Origin: Pseudomonas massiliensis
GTDB lineage: Bacteria > Pseudomonadota > Gammaproteobacteria > Pseudomonadales > Pseudomonadaceae
Reading direction: 5' to 3'
Length of the DNA: 64,000 bases
Assembly: GCF_000826105.1 (NCBI RefSeq)
Contig: NZ_CCYK01000005.1
Location: forward strand, 434,001 to 498,000
The notes under the pieces are model-generated. The model worked only from the letters and a program-made list of their open reading frames with translations, ran no database searches and was not told the DNA's origin. Positions 18,991 to 31,738 of the stretch are shown in pieces (position 1 is the first letter of the stretch; each line of letters begins with the position of its first letter). A program made the translations under genes and the position numbers.

Positions 18991-19380
18991 ATGTTGACCC
19001 TCGAAAATCTTGCCGTATTGCTGGTCGTGGCTTGTGCTGGGGCTTGGTTCTGGCATAACCATGGGCTGCGGGAAAAAGCCTTGGCGAAGGTGCGTAGCCA
19101 TTGCAATCAACTGGACCTGGACTTGCTCGACGACAACGTCGCTTTCAAGCGATTCGCATTCGTACGGGACGCCAAGGGGCGCAAGCGTTTTGCTCGCATC
19201 TATGGTTTCGAATTTACCGTCACTGGCGAGCAGCGCCACCCAGGGACCATCACCCAATTCGGGCCGCATTCGGCACAGATTGAATTGGCCCCCTATCCAT
19301 TCGAGATCAAGAAGCAACCCAGCGCGGAAATCATTGAACTCGCCGAATGGCGTCAGACTCACAAACGCACCCGGCCGTGA
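18991..19380 (+). CDS. DUF3301 small membrane protein
   Basis: 129 residues from ATG 18991, supported by GGAG at 18978-18981. The N-terminus has one hydrophobic helix (ENLAVLLVVACAGAWFWH), then GLREKALAKVRSHCNQLDLDLLDDNVAFKRFAFVRD. The remainder is a compact beta-rich region (RFARIYGFEFTVTGEQRHPGTI, IELAPYPFEI), which matches the DUF3301 family of Gammaproteobacteria. No function is known; it is probably anchored in the inner membrane with a cytoplasmic tail. Its end almost touches the convergent CobW gene (stop codons 4 bases apart). Confidence 0.85.
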   Translation: MLTLENLAVLLVVACAGAWFWHNHGLREKALAKVRSHCNQLDLDLLDDNVAFKRFAFVRDAKGRKRFARIYGFEFTVTGEQRHPGTITQFGPHSAQIELAPYPFEIKKQPSAEIIELAEWRQTHKRTRP

Positions 19381-19383
19381 TCC

Positions 19384-20301
19384 TTACCCTAGGCAACGGG
19401 CCCACTGTGCATCGAGGTCGGCTTGGTCCTGAGGTTGGTCGAAGATCAATTCAAGCCGGCTGTCTCGGCGCCACTCAGTGGGTTGCCATGCATAAGGTTG
19501 TCCAGGCAGTAGATTGGCCGAGTACCACCCTTGCTCGGTATGCAAGATCATCTTCGCGCGGATCCAGGGTAGCCGTTGCAGCATCGCTTCTATGTTCTGC
19601 CGTATCACCCGCTGCGCCGGTTGCAATCGCCAGCCTCGGCTCCAATGCCCAGGTGCGTCAATCGAAGGAACAGCAACCAGGCGTTTGCCTGGCTGGCCCG
19701 GCTGGCCCGGCCCATGAGCTCTGGTAGAAACCAATGCCTCCTCGGGTAACGCGCCTTGGCTGACCCAATAACCTGTATGCCCCAGGCTTAGCTCTATTTC
19801 GCCACGAGCATGTACTGGTACTTGGTCCGCTTTGTTGATGACAAGTACATGTCGGCCCATCAACAATGGCCTCACCCTGGAAAGAGATGAATCGGCGCGC
19901 CTCGCCAGTTGCAAAGCATCCACCACGACAATGGGTGGTTGTATGTTCAATACCCGTTCCCAGGGTGGCAAGCGCAGCTGATCTAACAAAGGCATGGGGT
20001 GGCCCAAGCCGGAAAGCTCGATCAGTAGATGGGTCGGCTTCCGAGCGCGGATCAATCGAGCAAGCGCGGCAGTGAAAGGCGCGCCATTCACGCAACAAAC
20101 ACAGCCTCCCGCGATTTCGACCACTGAGCTACCATCGTCTGCGCCCAGGAGCGCGGCATCCAGCCCGATATCGCCGAATTCATTGACCAGCACTGCCCAG
20201 CGCTGGCCAGGTGAATGCTGTTTAAGCAGATGCCTGGCCAAGGTGGTTTTGCCTGCGCCTAGCGGGCCAGCCAGTACATACGTAAGGATATTTTCAAACA
20301 T
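19384..20301 (-). CDS. CobW/COG0523-family GTP-binding protein
   Basis: 305 residues from ATG 20301. Walker A is AGPLGAGKTTLARHLL, the metal-binding family motif is EIAGGCVCCVNG (the CxCC pattern), and the GTP specificity motif is VINKADQV. Proteins of this family are GTP-driven zinc, cobalt or nitrile-hydratase metallochaperones. The C-terminal part (GWYSANLLPGQPYAWQPTEWRRDSRLELIFD) is the CobW C-terminal domain, though short. No Zur box was recognised upstream. The start overlaps that of the divergent secreted-protein gene by sharing the bases CATG, leaving no separate intergenic region. Confidence 0.88.
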   Translation of the reverse strand: MFENILTYVLAGPLGAGKTTLARHLLKQHSPGQRWAVLVNEFGDIGLDAALLGADDGSSVVEIAGGCVCCVNGAPFTAALARLIRARKPTHLLIELSGLGHPMPLLDQLRLPPWERVLNIQPPIVVVDALQLARRADSSLSRVRPLLMGRHVLVINKADQVPVHARGEIELSLGHTGYWVSQGALPEEALVSTRAHGPGQPGQPGKRLVAVPSIDAPGHWSRGWRLQPAQRVIRQNIEAMLQRLPWIRAKMILHTEQGWYSANLLPGQPYAWQPTEWRRDSRLELIFDQPQDQADLDAQWARCLG

Positions 20302-20674
20302 GCCGGATATATGCCGCGCCCTGAGGATAGCTATCATCGTCCTATGTTCGGGTCAGCATCTGCAAGCCCGTGCAGAGGCTTGCCTCATCCACAGCCAGGG
20401 AGATCGGCTGGATGTGAAGGTTTGCCAACAGAACCGAACCATTCCCGCAGAGTTGTTCCATGATGGCTTCTGCCGCCCTGCCCTTAAGGATCAGAAGACG
20501 GAAGTCGCCTACATGGCTCAATGCCCCTCGGGGGCATTTGGGGTATGCCAAGGCGCGCGAGTCGATAACCTGCCTTACGAGCAAGACATACACTACTACG
20601 GCATCGCCAGCGATACCCGCTACTTGAAACCCTTCTGTGAAAACCGGAGCCAAGGACGCTGGGAAAAGCCCTGA
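20300..20674 (+). CDS. Small secreted protein, conserved in Pseudomonas
   Basis: 124 residues from ATG 20300, with AAGGA 11 bases upstream. A hydrophobic stretch (LRIAIIVLCSGQHLQARAEA) looks like a signal peptide ending before ACLIHSQGD. The mature part has four cysteines (CLIH, CQQNRTIP, FCRP, CPSGAFGVC and FCENRSQG in order), suggesting disulfides in the periplasm. I recall similar Pseudomonas proteins with the NMPY-type IHYYG core (here NLPYEQDIHYYGIASDTRYLKPFC), all uncharacterised. A parS site begins right after its stop. The start overlaps the divergent CobW start, so one of the two starts could be downstream of the one chosen. Confidence 0.65.
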   Translation: MPDICRALRIAIIVLCSGQHLQARAEACLIHSQGDRLDVKVCQQNRTIPAELFHDGFCRPALKDQKTEVAYMAQCPSGAFGVCQGARVDNLPYEQDIHYYGIASDTRYLKPFCENRSQGRWEKP

Positions 20675-20690
20675 TGTTCCACGTGGAACT
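20675..20690. promoter_or_regulatory. parS site (ParB-binding), 15 of 16 bases
   Basis: TGTTCCACGTGGAACT differs from the palindromic parS consensus TGTTCCACGTGGAACA only in the last base. It fills the gap between two convergent genes (stops at 20674 and 20689), about 23 kb from oriC. ParB loading here and at the recF sites organises the origin for segregation. Confidence 0.85.
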
Positions 20691-21216
20691 ATTGACGCGG
20701 CTTGACACTGCCACATTCAGCGCCTAACCACAGGGCACGAGTATTCATGCTACCTTTCTGTGTAACACCGGAGGTGTTGAAGGTGCCGGCGACTTGGGTA
20801 GTGAATTCCCGATCACTCAGAAAGGTAGCCTGTCCCGCGCCTTGGGCTTTAGGGCAGGTAAAAGAAAACTTCCAAATATTGCCATTGCGTTCAGTGATGC
20901 GCTGAGTGCATCCGGATTGAGGGTCTTGCAGCGGTATATCGTCGGTACGTACCTGTTCCGGAGTCAGGCATGAGCGAATGCCATTGCCACCCACCGTTAT
21001 GCCTTGCTTGGCCAGGACCTGTTCCATCATGGCTCGCTGTTCCGGGGGCAGATTACGCAACTGGCCCAGCATGACTTGCAAGTCCGGCAAGGGCTTGCCT
21101 TCCACTTCCATCTGGCTGGTAGTCAGCTCCCAAAGGCCGGGGCGAAGCATCTGGGCATGAGCGGATACCGCTCCACCAAGCGCCGCGAGCATCAGAACAA
21201 TCGAGGTACCTTTCAT
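20689..21216 (-). CDS. DUF3617 periplasmic protein
   Basis: 175 residues. Signal peptide [21 protein letters not shown] is followed by [25 protein letters not shown], the start of the DUF3617 fold. Two cysteine-containing segments ([18 protein letters not shown]) and a third (FTCPKAQG), plus CGSVKP at the C-terminus, suggest disulfides in the periplasm. The beta-strand-rich middle ([10 protein letters not shown]) and [26 protein letters not shown] fit the family. AAGGAG lies 6 bases before the start. Function unknown. Confidence 0.85.
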   Translation of the reverse strand: MKGTSIVLMLAALGGAVSAHAQMLRPGLWELTTSQMEVEGKPLPDLQVMLGQLRNLPPEQRAMMEQVLAKQGITVGGNGIRSCLTPEQVRTDDIPLQDPQSGCTQRITERNGNIWKFSFTCPKAQGAGQATFLSDREFTTQVAGTFNTSGVTQKGSMNTRALWLGAECGSVKPRQ

Positions 21217-21338
21217 ATTCGACTCCTTGTTGGCTTTGCTTGGACGCTGCGCTTAGCCAGACGTTGCAGCGAACCGCTTGCACATTTGCCGCTGCGCGTA
21301 GTCATAGAGTGAACCCCGCCAGGATGCATAGGCAATGC

Positions 21339-22778
21339 ATGGATACTCATAGCGCAGCGTTCTTCGGTTACGTACTTGGTCTCATTCATACTGTAGGGGC
21401 CGTCGCGGCCATTCATGCGCTTCTGACGGTGCGTACGGCCCAAGGTGCAATTGCCTGGGCCATGTCGCTGTTCTTCATCCCCTACCTAACCTTGTTGCCC
21501 TACCTGGTATTCGGTCGAAGCACCTTCGACGAATACATCGAAGCCAGACGCCAAGCCAACCGGGAGATGCAGGACGCGATCGCTCACCTCAACTGGCGCC
21601 CGTGGGTAGACGAGGCCCTCGCGGCCAAGGCATCAAGCGCCTACTCGCGCTTGCGTGCCCTACCCCGTCTGGGTCGCATGCCTTGCCTGGCAAATAATAA
21701 TGTAGGCCTGTTGATAAACGGCGAAGCGACCTTCGAAAGAATATTCGAAGCGATCCGTGGCGCCGAGCGGGTCATCCTGATCCAGTTCTTCATCATCCAC
21801 GACGACCTGATCGGGCGGAGGATGCAGGCTGCGCTCCTGGAAAAGGCTGGACAAGGGGTCAGCGTTCGCCTGCTGTTCGATCGTATCGGCAGCCATGCGC
21901 TATCCCGCCGGTATGTGGACACCCTGAAACGCGGTGGCGTACAGGTTCATGCTTTCTCTGCCGGGCGGGCCGGCTTGAATCGCTTCCAGGTAAACTTCCG
22001 CAACCATCGAAAGATCGTCGTAGTCGATGGCAAGATCGCCTTCCTGGGTGGGCATAACGTAGGCGACGAGTACCTGGGGGACCTTCCACCGCTAAGCCCA
22101 TGGCGAGATACCCATGTCTGGGTCACAGGCCCGGCAGTAGCCTGCTTGCAGGAGAGCTTTGCCGAAGACTGGTTCTGGGCGGCGAGAGAGCTGCCGCCGC
22201 TGCTATTGCCAGACACATACCCTGACGAGGGTGCGCTCTGCCAGGTTTTGGCCACGGGCCCAGCGGATGCTCAGGAAACCTGCGCACTGTTCTTCATCGA
22301 GGCGATCAACAGCGCGGAACATCGTCTCTGGATCACCACCCCCTACTTCATACCCGATGAGGCCGTGTTCGCGGCATTGCGCCTGGCGGTACTGCGCAAG
22401 GTGGACGTGCGCATTCTCATACCTTCACGGCCAGACCATCGCGTCGTCTACGCAGCTTCAAGTCTCTATGCCAGCGAGGCAGTACGGGCCGGTATTCGCA
22501 TCTTCCGTTACCAGCCAGGCTTCCTTCATCAGAAAGTGGTGCTTGTGGATAACGAAATCAGCGCCATCGGCAGCGCGAACATGGACAACCGCTCTTTCCG
22601 CCTCAACTTCGAAGTGATGTTGCTGACCATCGACGAAGGCTTCGCCAGCCAAGTCAGCGACATGCTGGAACAGGATTTCGCTCTCGCCAAGGAACTCACC
22701 GTGGCCGATAGCAAGAAAACCCACCGTGTATTGAAACTGGGCATGCGCATCGCTCGGCTTATTTCCCCAGTTCTCTAA
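21339..22778 (+). CDS. cls: Cardiolipin synthase (ClsA type, phospholipase D superfamily)
   Basis: 479 residues from ATG 21339. An in-frame ATG at 21324 and an open frame from 21240 exist, but the AGG-containing site and the family's N-terminus favour 21339. Two N-terminal membrane helices ([20 protein letters not shown] and [22 protein letters not shown]) precede two HKD motifs: [11 protein letters not shown] (H223, K225, D230) and [18 protein letters not shown] (H397, K399, D404). It joins two phosphatidylglycerol molecules into cardiolipin and glycerol at the inner membrane. No neighbour is related to lipid synthesis. Confidence 0.93.
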   Translation: MDTHSAAFFGYVLGLIHTVGAVAAIHALLTVRTAQGAIAWAMSLFFIPYLTLLPYLVFGRSTFDEYIEARRQANREMQDAIAHLNWRPWVDEALAAKASSAYSRLRALPRLGRMPCLANNNVGLLINGEATFERIFEAIRGAERVILIQFFIIHDDLIGRRMQAALLEKAGQGVSVRLLFDRIGSHALSRRYVDTLKRGGVQVHAFSAGRAGLNRFQVNFRNHRKIVVVDGKIAFLGGHNVGDEYLGDLPPLSPWRDTHVWVTGPAVACLQESFAEDWFWAARELPPLLLPDTYPDEGALCQVLATGPADAQETCALFFIEAINSAEHRLWITTPYFIPDEAVFAALRLAVLRKVDVRILIPSRPDHRVVYAASSLYASEAVRAGIRIFRYQPGFLHQKVVLVDNEISAIGSANMDNRSFRLNFEVMLLTIDEGFASQVSDMLEQDFALAKELTVADSKKTHRVLKLGMRIARLISPVL

Positions 22779-22878
22779 AAACCTGCTCGGATTCCTACGT
22801 AGGTTTAGGAACGGCCCGACAGCCAACGCCAGGCACAAGCGTTGTAATTCCCAACTCGTTCAAGCAAGTGAGCACGAC

Positions 22879-23169
22879 ATGGGAAAAGCAACCTTTTGGG
22901 AAACCCTCGATGCAACAGACCTGGCGACTGCACGCAGTACATTGACCATCAACCATCCTTCCGCAGGCGTGGGACTGATGAATCTGCTGGAGCTCGTGGA
23001 ACACCGAATCGAGCACGAAGATACCCGGACGATCCACAGCCTGACGTTCATCAGCGGCAAGCAGTTACGCATAGTAGCGCACGAGCGCTGCGTGACCGTG
23101 GAAGGGGAACGGATCAGCTTTCATCCGAGCGAGGTGTACCCCTTCCACACGCTATTGAGTGATCCGTAG
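22879..23169 (+). CDS. Hypothetical 96-residue protein
   Basis: The frame MGKATFWETLDATDLATARSTLTINHPS... ends at 23169, just before the tail of glmS. It has no recognised domain, signal peptide or membrane segment. Its amino-acid composition is ordinary and the ATG is preceded only by a weak GTGAGC site, so the call rests on the lack of any better frame in the gap. A short open frame on the other strand looks less protein-like. Confidence 0.45.
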   Translation: MGKATFWETLDATDLATARSTLTINHPSAGVGLMNLLELVEHRIEHEDTRTIHSLTFISGKQLRIVAHERCVTVEGERISFHPSEVYPFHTLLSDP

Positions 23170-23230
23170 GGTTACGCGAATGGCGCTACGTACGCGCAGC
23201 GCCAGTCGGTGGGCAGGATCAAGCGCCTTC

Positions 23231-23231
23231 T
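23231..23231. other. Predicted attTn7 insertion point, empty
   Basis: Tn7 inserts about 25 bp past the glmS stop (stop at 23256-23258 on the minus strand), directed by TnsD binding to the 3' end of glmS. The coordinate is an estimate from that rule. No transposon end is visible here. Confidence 0.5.
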
Positions 23232-23255
23232 TTTACCTGCTTGCCCACGGATGCC

Positions 23256-25088
23256 CTACTCCACTGTCACCGACTTGGCCAGGTTCCGTGGCTGATCAAC
23301 GTCAGTACCCTTCAATACTGCCACGTAGTAGGAGAGTAACTGCAGCGGCACGGTGTAAAGGATGGGCGCGAGGGCATCGATCACATGGGGCATGGCCACC
23401 ACTGTGGTGCCCGGGCCGTTGCTTAGCTGGGCTTCTACATCAGCGAAGACCACGAGCTCCCCGCCCCGGGCACGTACTTCCTGAAGATTGGACTTCAGCT
23501 TTTCCAGCAGCTCATTATTCGGCGCGACTGTTACCACCGGCATATCTGCATCCACCAGCGCCAAGGGGCCATGCTTGAGTTCGCCGGCCGGGTAAGCTTC
23601 GGCGTGGATATAGGAGATCTCCTTGAGCTTGAGCGCCCCTTCCATGGCCACAGGGAACTGTGCACCGCGCCCGAGGAAAAGCGTATGGTGTTTCTCGGCA
23701 AAAAGCTGAGCGACCTTCTCGACGGTAGCGTCCATCGCCAGGGCTTCACCCAGGCGCACGGGCAGGCGCCGCAACTCTTCCACCAAGCGCGCTTCCATGC
23801 CCTCTTCCAGGCCGCCCTTGACCTGCCCCAGGGCCAGAGTCAACAGCATCAGGCCGACCAGCTGGGTTGTGAACGCCTTGGTGGAAGCTACCCCAATTTC
23901 CGGCCCAGCCTGGGTAAGCAACGTCAGGTCGGATTCCCGCACCAGTGAGCTGATACCCACGTTGCACAGCGCCAGGCTGCCAGCGAAGCCGAGGGCCTTG
24001 GCATAGCGCAGCGCAGCAAGGGTGTCCGCCGTTTCACCGGATTGCGAGATGGTGACGAACAAGGTGTCGGTGGGTACTACCACCTTGCGATAACGAAACT
24101 CACTGGCCACCTCGACCTGGCAGGGAATGCCGGCAAGCCCTTCTAGCCAATACCGGGCGACCATGCCGGCGTGGTAGCTGGTGCCACAGGCGACGATCTG
24201 CACGTTGCGCACGCGCTCGAAGAGGGACCTTGCCTTGGGCCCAAAGGCCTCCACCAGCACCTGACCTTCACCGAGCCGGCCTTCGAGGGTACGTTGCACG
24301 ACCTTGGGCTGCTCATGGATTTCCTTGAGCATGAAGTGACGGTACTCGCCTTTGTCCGCCGCCTCGGCGCCTTCGTGGTATTGCACCGTCTCACGCTGCA
24401 CCGGCTGCCCTTCGCGAGTCCAGATCTTCACACCGTCCTGACGGATCTCGGCAATGTCACCCTCCTCCAGGTATTTGAATCGGTCGGTGACCTGGCGCAG
24501 GGCCAGTTGATCCGAGGCCAGGAAGTTTTCTCCAAGGCCCAGGCCGACCACCAAAGGGCTGCCGCTGCGAGCCGCCACGAGGCGGTCTGGTTGGGTCAGG
24601 GAAACCGCTGCAAGGCCGTAGGCTCCATGCAACTGGGCAACGGTCAAGCGAAGCGCGTCAATCAGGTCGGGTTGACTCTGCAGCTCCCAATGCAGCAGGT
24701 GGGCGATGACCTCGGTATCGGTCTGTGACTCGAACTGATAACCCCGGGCTTGCAACTGCACGCGCAGCGGCTCGTGGTTCTCAATGATCCCGTTGTGTAC
24801 AACCGCCAGGCCATTGGAAAAATGCGGGTGTGCGTTCGGTTCAGTGGGCGCGCCATGGGTTGCCCAGCGAGTATGGGCGATACCCAGCCGGCCGGTGAGC
24901 GGCTTGGCTTGCAAGGAAGCTTCCAGCTCACTGACTTTGCCGGTGCGGCGACACCGCTCCAAGGCCCCCGCTGCTGTGACGAGAGCGACGCCGGCACTGT
25001 CGTAGCCCCGGTACTCCAGACGCTTCAAGCCTTCGATCAAGATCGGCGTCACGTTACGTTCAGCGATGGCGCCTACGATTCCGCACAT
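23256..25088 (-). CDS. glmS: Glucosamine-fructose-6-phosphate aminotransferase GlmS
   Basis: 610 residues, normal for GlmS. The N-terminus [15 protein letters not shown] places the nucleophilic cysteine directly after the initiator methionine (Ntn glutaminase). The glutaminase domain shows [13 protein letters not shown]. Two SIS domains follow ([79 protein letters not shown]), and the C-terminus is [11 protein letters not shown], the conserved TnsD target. It makes glucosamine-6-phosphate for peptidoglycan and LPS. It follows the DeoR gene on the minus strand with a 6-base gap and is probably cotranscribed with it. Confidence 0.97.
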   Translation of the reverse strand: MCGIVGAIAERNVTPILIEGLKRLEYRGYDSAGVALVTAAGALERCRRTGKVSELEASLQAKPLTGRLGIAHTRWATHGAPTEPNAHPHFSNGLAVVHNGIIENHEPLRVQLQARGYQFESQTDTEVIAHLLHWELQSQPDLIDALRLTVAQLHGAYGLAAVSLTQPDRLVAARSGSPLVVGLGLGENFLASDQLALRQVTDRFKYLEEGDIAEIRQDGVKIWTREGQPVQRETVQYHEGAEAADKGEYRHFMLKEIHEQPKVVQRTLEGRLGEGQVLVEAFGPKARSLFERVRNVQIVACGTSYHAGMVARYWLEGLAGIPCQVEVASEFRYRKVVVPTDTLFVTISQSGETADTLAALRYAKALGFAGSLALCNVGISSLVRESDLTLLTQAGPEIGVASTKAFTTQLVGLMLLTLALGQVKGGLEEGMEARLVEELRRLPVRLGEALAMDATVEKVAQLFAEKHHTLFLGRGAQFPVAMEGALKLKEISYIHAEAYPAGELKHGPLALVDADMPVVTVAPNNELLEKLKSNLQEVRARGGELVVFADVEAQLSNGPGTTVVAMPHVIDALAPILYTVPLQLLSYYVAVLKGTDVDQPRNLAKSVTVE

Positions 25089-25094
25089 GGTTTG

Positions 25095-25868
25095 CTACTC
25101 CTGGCTAGGGGCGGCGCAGATCAGCCGGACTCCGCGCGCCTGAATGTGCTCGCGAGCCTCGAGGGGCAGGCGATCATCAGTAATAAGGGTATGAACGCTG
25201 CTCCAAGGCAGCTCGAGGTTTGGAATGCGACGGCCGAGCTTGTCAGCTTCAGCCAGTACTATTACCTCACGCGCGACCTCGGCCATCACTCGGCTCAGGC
25301 CCAGCAATTCATTGAACGTGGTGGTGCCACGCTCCAGGTCCAGACCGTCGGCGCCAATGAACAACTGGTCGAAGTCATACGAGCGCAGCACCTGTTCGGC
25401 CACCTGTCCTTGGAAGGATTCAGAATGCGGGTCCCAGGTACCTCCGGTCATCAGCAATACCGGTTCAGGCTCAAGCTCGCGCAGAGCCGTCGCCACCTGC
25501 AACGAGTTGGTCATCACCACCAGACCGGGCTGGCGGCCGAGATGTGGGATCATGGCAGCAGTGGTACTGCCGCTGTCGATGATGATTCGCGCATGCTCCT
25601 TGATTCGGCCCACGGCTGCCTTGGCAATGGCTTGCTTATGAACCGAAACTTTCTGGCCCGGATCGACAATCAATTCCTGTGGCACCGGCACTGCGCCGCC
25701 ATAGCGACGCAGCAGCAGCCCGTTGCTCTCCAAGGCTGCCAAGTCCTTGCGGACCGTGACTTCCGATGTCTGGAAATGCCGCGCGAGCGCCTCCACGGTG
25801 ACCTCGCCCTGCTCATTGAGCAAGGCGAGGATAGCGTGGCGGCGTTGAGGCGTATTGCGTTTCGTCAT
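25095..25868 (-). CDS. DeoR-family regulator next to glmS (GlmR-like)
   Basis: 257 residues from ATG 25868, the start that gives the usual MTKRNTPQRRHAILALLNEQGEVTVEALA. The DeoR helix-turn-helix includes TSEVTVRKDLAALE. The C-terminal effector domain binds a phosphosugar in this family and carries DSGSTTAAMIPHL and FIGADGLDLERG. It lies between glmU and glmS, the position of PA5550 (glmR) in P. aeruginosa, which controls glmS and so antibiotic sensitivity. It probably regulates the glmS region in response to amino-sugar phosphates. Confidence 0.88.
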   Translation of the reverse strand: MTKRNTPQRRHAILALLNEQGEVTVEALARHFQTSEVTVRKDLAALESNGLLLRRYGGAVPVPQELIVDPGQKVSVHKQAIAKAAVGRIKEHARIIIDSGSTTAAMIPHLGRQPGLVVMTNSLQVATALRELEPEPVLLMTGGTWDPHSESFQGQVAEQVLRSYDFDQLFIGADGLDLERGTTTFNELLGLSRVMAEVAREVIVLAEADKLGRRIPNLELPWSSVHTLITDDRLPLEAREHIQARGVRLICAAPSQE

Positions 25869-25948
25869 TGCGCTCGTATCTTTCGATTCGAAAGTTAATG
25901 CGCGCATTCAAAACTTTTAGGCCTTGGCTGTCAAGCGCAACTCGGCCG

Positions 25949-27313
25949 TTAGGTCGTTTTCTTGCGAGGGCGGGTCCAGCCTTCAACGTTGCGCTGTCGT
26001 GCCCGCGCTACGGCCAGTTGTTCAGCAGGCACGTCGCTGGTAATGGTGGAACCAGCCGCCGTAGTGGCGCCGTCGCCAATTGAAACGGGAGCAACCAACG
26101 CATTGTTGGAACCGATGAACACATCCTCGCCCAAGGTGGTGCGGCTCTTGTTGGCACCATCGTAGTTGCAAGTGATGGTACCCGCGCCTATGTTGGTACG
26201 CGCACCTATGCTGGCATCCCCCAGGTAGCTCAAATGCCCGGCCTTGGCCCCAGGCCCCATATGAGCGTTCTTGAGTTCGACGAAGTTGCCCACATGCGCC
26301 CTCGCTTCCAGTACGGTACCAGGACGCAGCCGCGCGAAGGGCCCCGCGTCGGCAGCCTCCCCTACTATCACGCCTTCGAGGTGGGTGAACGGCTTGATGA
26401 CGGCTCCTTGCCTGAGAGTCGAATCACGTATTACCACATTGGCGCCTATCTGGACGCTGTCCTCGATGACAACTCGCCCTTCCAGTACCACGTTGACGTC
26501 GATCAGCACATCCCGGCCGGTTGTCACCTCTCCCCGGACATCGAGGCGAGCTGGATCACGCAGGGTCACGCCGGCGGTCATCAGTCTTTCGGCTTCGCGA
26601 CGCTGGTAATAGCGCTCGAGCTCCGCCAACTGGCGTCGGTCGTTGGCGCCCTGTACTTCCATCGGCTCTTCTGCTGTTTGAGTAGCCACGGTAAGCCCAT
26701 CCGCCACGGCCATGGCAATGATGTCTGTCAGGTAGTATTCCCCTTGTGCGTTCTGGTTGGACAACCGTCCCATCCACCCAGCCAGGCGGGCGGTAGGCAT
26801 GGCCAGAATGCCGGTATTGCCTTCGGTAATACGCCGTTGCGCTTCACTGGCGTCCTTGTGTTCAACGATGCCTGTCACCTTTCCATTACCGTCGCGGGTG
26901 ATCCGCCCGTAGCCGGTAGGATCTGCCAGTTCGACAGTCAACAGTGCTACCTGGTCTTCATTGACCAAGGTCAAGAGCGCCTGCAGGGTAGCTGGCTGGA
27001 TAAGCGGTACATCACCATAGAGGATGAGCGTAATCGTGGAATCCAGGCCAGGCTGAGCCTGTGCTACCGCATGGCCTGTACCCAGCTGTTGCGCCTGAAT
27101 CACGAACTGGATGTCTTCGGCGGCGAACGCTTGCTGCACCTGTTCGGCACCATGGCCAATCACGACGTGGATGCCACTCGGCTCGAGTTGGCGGGCGCTG
27201 TGGATAACATGCCCCAGCATTGAGCGGCCAGCGACCGGGTGCAGGACCTTGGGCAGCGCGGAGCGCATGCGTGTGCCCTGGCCTGCGGCGAGGATAACGA
27301 TATCAAGAGACAT
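25949..27313 (-). CDS. glmU: Bifunctional UDP-GlcNAc pyrophosphorylase/GlcN-1-P acetyltransferase GlmU
   Basis: 454 residues. The N-terminal half is the uridyltransferase, with nucleotide-binding [22 protein letters not shown] and the [11 protein letters not shown] substrate loop. The C-terminal half is a left-handed beta helix of hexapeptide repeats ([18 protein letters not shown] through [37 protein letters not shown]), the acetyltransferase. It makes UDP-N-acetylglucosamine from glucosamine-1-phosphate, two steps after GlmS. A terminator separates it from atpC upstream. Confidence 0.97.
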   Translation of the reverse strand: MSLDIVILAAGQGTRMRSALPKVLHPVAGRSMLGHVIHSARQLEPSGIHVVIGHGAEQVQQAFAAEDIQFVIQAQQLGTGHAVAQAQPGLDSTITLILYGDVPLIQPATLQALLTLVNEDQVALLTVELADPTGYGRITRDGNGKVTGIVEHKDASEAQRRITEGNTGILAMPTARLAGWMGRLSNQNAQGEYYLTDIIAMAVADGLTVATQTAEEPMEVQGANDRRQLAELERYYQRREAERLMTAGVTLRDPARLDVRGEVTTGRDVLIDVNVVLEGRVVIEDSVQIGANVVIRDSTLRQGAVIKPFTHLEGVIVGEAADAGPFARLRPGTVLEARAHVGNFVELKNAHMGPGAKAGHLSYLGDASIGARTNIGAGTITCNYDGANKSRTTLGEDVFIGSNNALVAPVSIGDGATTAAGSTITSDVPAEQLAVARARQRNVEGWTRPRKKTT

Positions 27314-27331
27314 GGAAGGCCTGACAGCGAA

Positions 27332-27366
27332 AAAAGAAAAAGGGTAGCCGAGGCTACCCTTTTACT
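27332..27366 (-). terminator. Terminator of the atp operon
   Basis: AGGGTAGCC at 27341-27349 pairs with GGCTACCCT at 27352-27360 with a 2-base loop. On the minus strand it is followed by TTTTCTTTTTT, and on the plus strand by TTTT. It lies between atpC and glmU, so it ends the ATP synthase transcript. Confidence 0.9.
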
Positions 27367-27390
27367 CAATCGCGCAGGAGGACCGAGGAG

Positions 27391-27816
27391 TTATCCACCG
27401 TACTTCTTGCGGATCTGCTGCACGGTACGCAGTTGGGCAGCGGCTTCGGCCAGACGCGCTGCGGCAGCGCTGTAGTCGAAGTCCGAGCCCTTTTCGTTCA
27501 GCGCCTGCTCGGCCGCTTTCACGGCCGCCTGGGCGGAGGCTTCATCGAGGTCGGCGGCGCGCTGCACGGTATCGGCCAAGACCTTTACCACGTTCGGCTG
27601 CACTTCGAGGAAACCACCCGAGATGTAGAACACCTCGGCTTCGCCACCTTGCTTGATCAAGCGGATCGGACCTGGCTTCAGGTCCGTCAGCAATGGCGCG
27701 TGGCCTGGAGCGATACCGAGATCACCCAGGTTACCGTGCGCGATCACCATCTCTACCAGGCCGGAGAAGATCTCCCCTTCCGCGCTGACGATATCGCAAT
27801 GGACAGTCATAGCCAT
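27391..27816 (-). CDS. atpC: ATP synthase F1 epsilon subunit
   Basis: 141 residues. The N-terminal beta sandwich is recognised by [24 protein letters not shown] and [19 protein letters not shown]. The C-terminal two helices ([38 protein letters not shown]) regulate ATP hydrolysis. It is the last gene of the atp operon, 43 bases after atpD, and is followed by the operon terminator. Confidence 0.97.
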   Translation of the reverse strand: MAMTVHCDIVSAEGEIFSGLVEMVIAHGNLGDLGIAPGHAPLLTDLKPGPIRLIKQGGEAEVFYISGGFLEVQPNVVKVLADTVQRAADLDEASAQAAVKAAEQALNEKGSDFDYSAAAARLAEAAAQLRTVQQIRKKYGG

Positions 27817-27859
27817 CTACTTGCCTCAACCTGAAAGCGCCCGTTGCCGGGCGCCGGGA

Positions 27860-29263
<1,404 letters not shown>

Positions 29264-30124
29264 TTAAACCGCGGCAGCGCCGCCGACGATTTCCGAGATC
29301 TCTTGGGTGATCGCAGCCTGACGCGCCTTGTTGTAGACCAGCTGCAATTCGCTGATCAGGTCACCGGCGTTGTCGGTGGCGTTCTTCATGGCGATCATCC
29401 GCGCCGCTTGCTCAGAAGCGTTGTTCTCCACTACCGCCTGGTAGACCTGCGACTCCACGTAACGCACCATCAAGCCGTCCAGCAGCTCCTTGGCGTCGGG
29501 TTCGTACAGGTAGTCCCAGTGGTGCTTGAGCGCTTGATCCGGGGTTGCAACCAACGGTACCAACTGCTCTACCACGGGCTTTTGCACCATGGTGTTGACG
29601 AACTTGTTGGACGCTACGCACAGACGGTCGATACGGCCTTCGAGGTAGGCATCCAGCATCACCTTGACGCTGCCGATCAAGTCGTTGATCGACGGTTCTT
29701 CGCCCAGGTGGCTGATGGCGGCGACGACGTTGCCACCGAAGCTACGGAAGAACGAAGCGCCTTTGCTGCCGACCACGCAGAGGTCGATTTCCACACCATT
29801 GGCGCGGTTGGCAGCCATGTCCTTGACCAGGGCCTTGAACAGGTTGGTGTTCAAGCCGCCACACAGACCACGGTCGCTGCTCACCACTACATAACCGACG
29901 CGCTTGACGGCGCGCTCGACCATGAAGGGATGACGGTATTCGGGGTTGGCGTTGGCCAGATGCCCGATTACCTGGCGGATGTGGTCCGCGTAGGGACGGC
30001 TCGCAGCCATGCGCAGTTGTGCCTTGCGCATCTTGCTGACCGCCACTTTTTCCATGGCGCTGGTAATTTTTTGCGTGCTTTTGATGCTCGCAATCTTGCC
30101 GCGAATCTCTTTTGCGCCTGCCAT
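29264..30124 (-). CDS. atpG: ATP synthase F1 gamma subunit
   Basis: 286 residues. The N-terminal helix of the coiled-coil shaft begins [36 protein letters not shown]. The Rossmann-like middle contains [11 protein letters not shown], and the C-terminal helix ends with [25 protein letters not shown]. It rotates inside the alpha/beta head. A 9-bp hairpin lies just upstream, between atpA and this gene. Confidence 0.98.
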   Translation of the reverse strand: MAGAKEIRGKIASIKSTQKITSAMEKVAVSKMRKAQLRMAASRPYADHIRQVIGHLANANPEYRHPFMVERAVKRVGYVVVSSDRGLCGGLNTNLFKALVKDMAANRANGVEIDLCVVGSKGASFFRSFGGNVVAAISHLGEEPSINDLIGSVKVMLDAYLEGRIDRLCVASNKFVNTMVQKPVVEQLVPLVATPDQALKHHWDYLYEPDAKELLDGLMVRYVESQVYQAVVENNASEQAARMIAMKNATDNAGDLISELQLVYNKARQAAITQEISEIVGGAAAV

Positions 30125-30145
30125 GTCTCACCTATCAGGTTAGCA

Positions 30146-30167
30146 AGCGGGGGCCGAAGCCCCCGCT
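30146..30167 (-). other. Intercistronic hairpin between atpA and atpG
   Basis: AGCGGGGGC and GCCCCCGCT form a perfect 9-bp stem with a 4-base loop (TTCG on the transcribed strand). No T tract follows, so it is unlikely to terminate; it may protect or process the operon mRNA. It has the same GGGGGC/TTCG/GCCCCC core as the terminator at 3024-3046. Confidence 0.6.
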
Positions 30168-30172
30168 GCGGC

Positions 30173-31717
<1,545 letters not shown>

Positions 31718-31738
31718 TGCTCTGCTGCCCCTTCAAAC

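Noticed and set aside
20342..20716. Minus-strand frame of 124 codons opposite the small secreted protein
   Set aside because: The plus-strand frame has a signal peptide, cysteine pattern and conserved-looking core; the minus frame crosses the parS site and has none of these.
23170..23255. Tn7-type insertion after glmS
   Set aside because: glmS is followed by ordinary sequence with no transposon end or tns gene.
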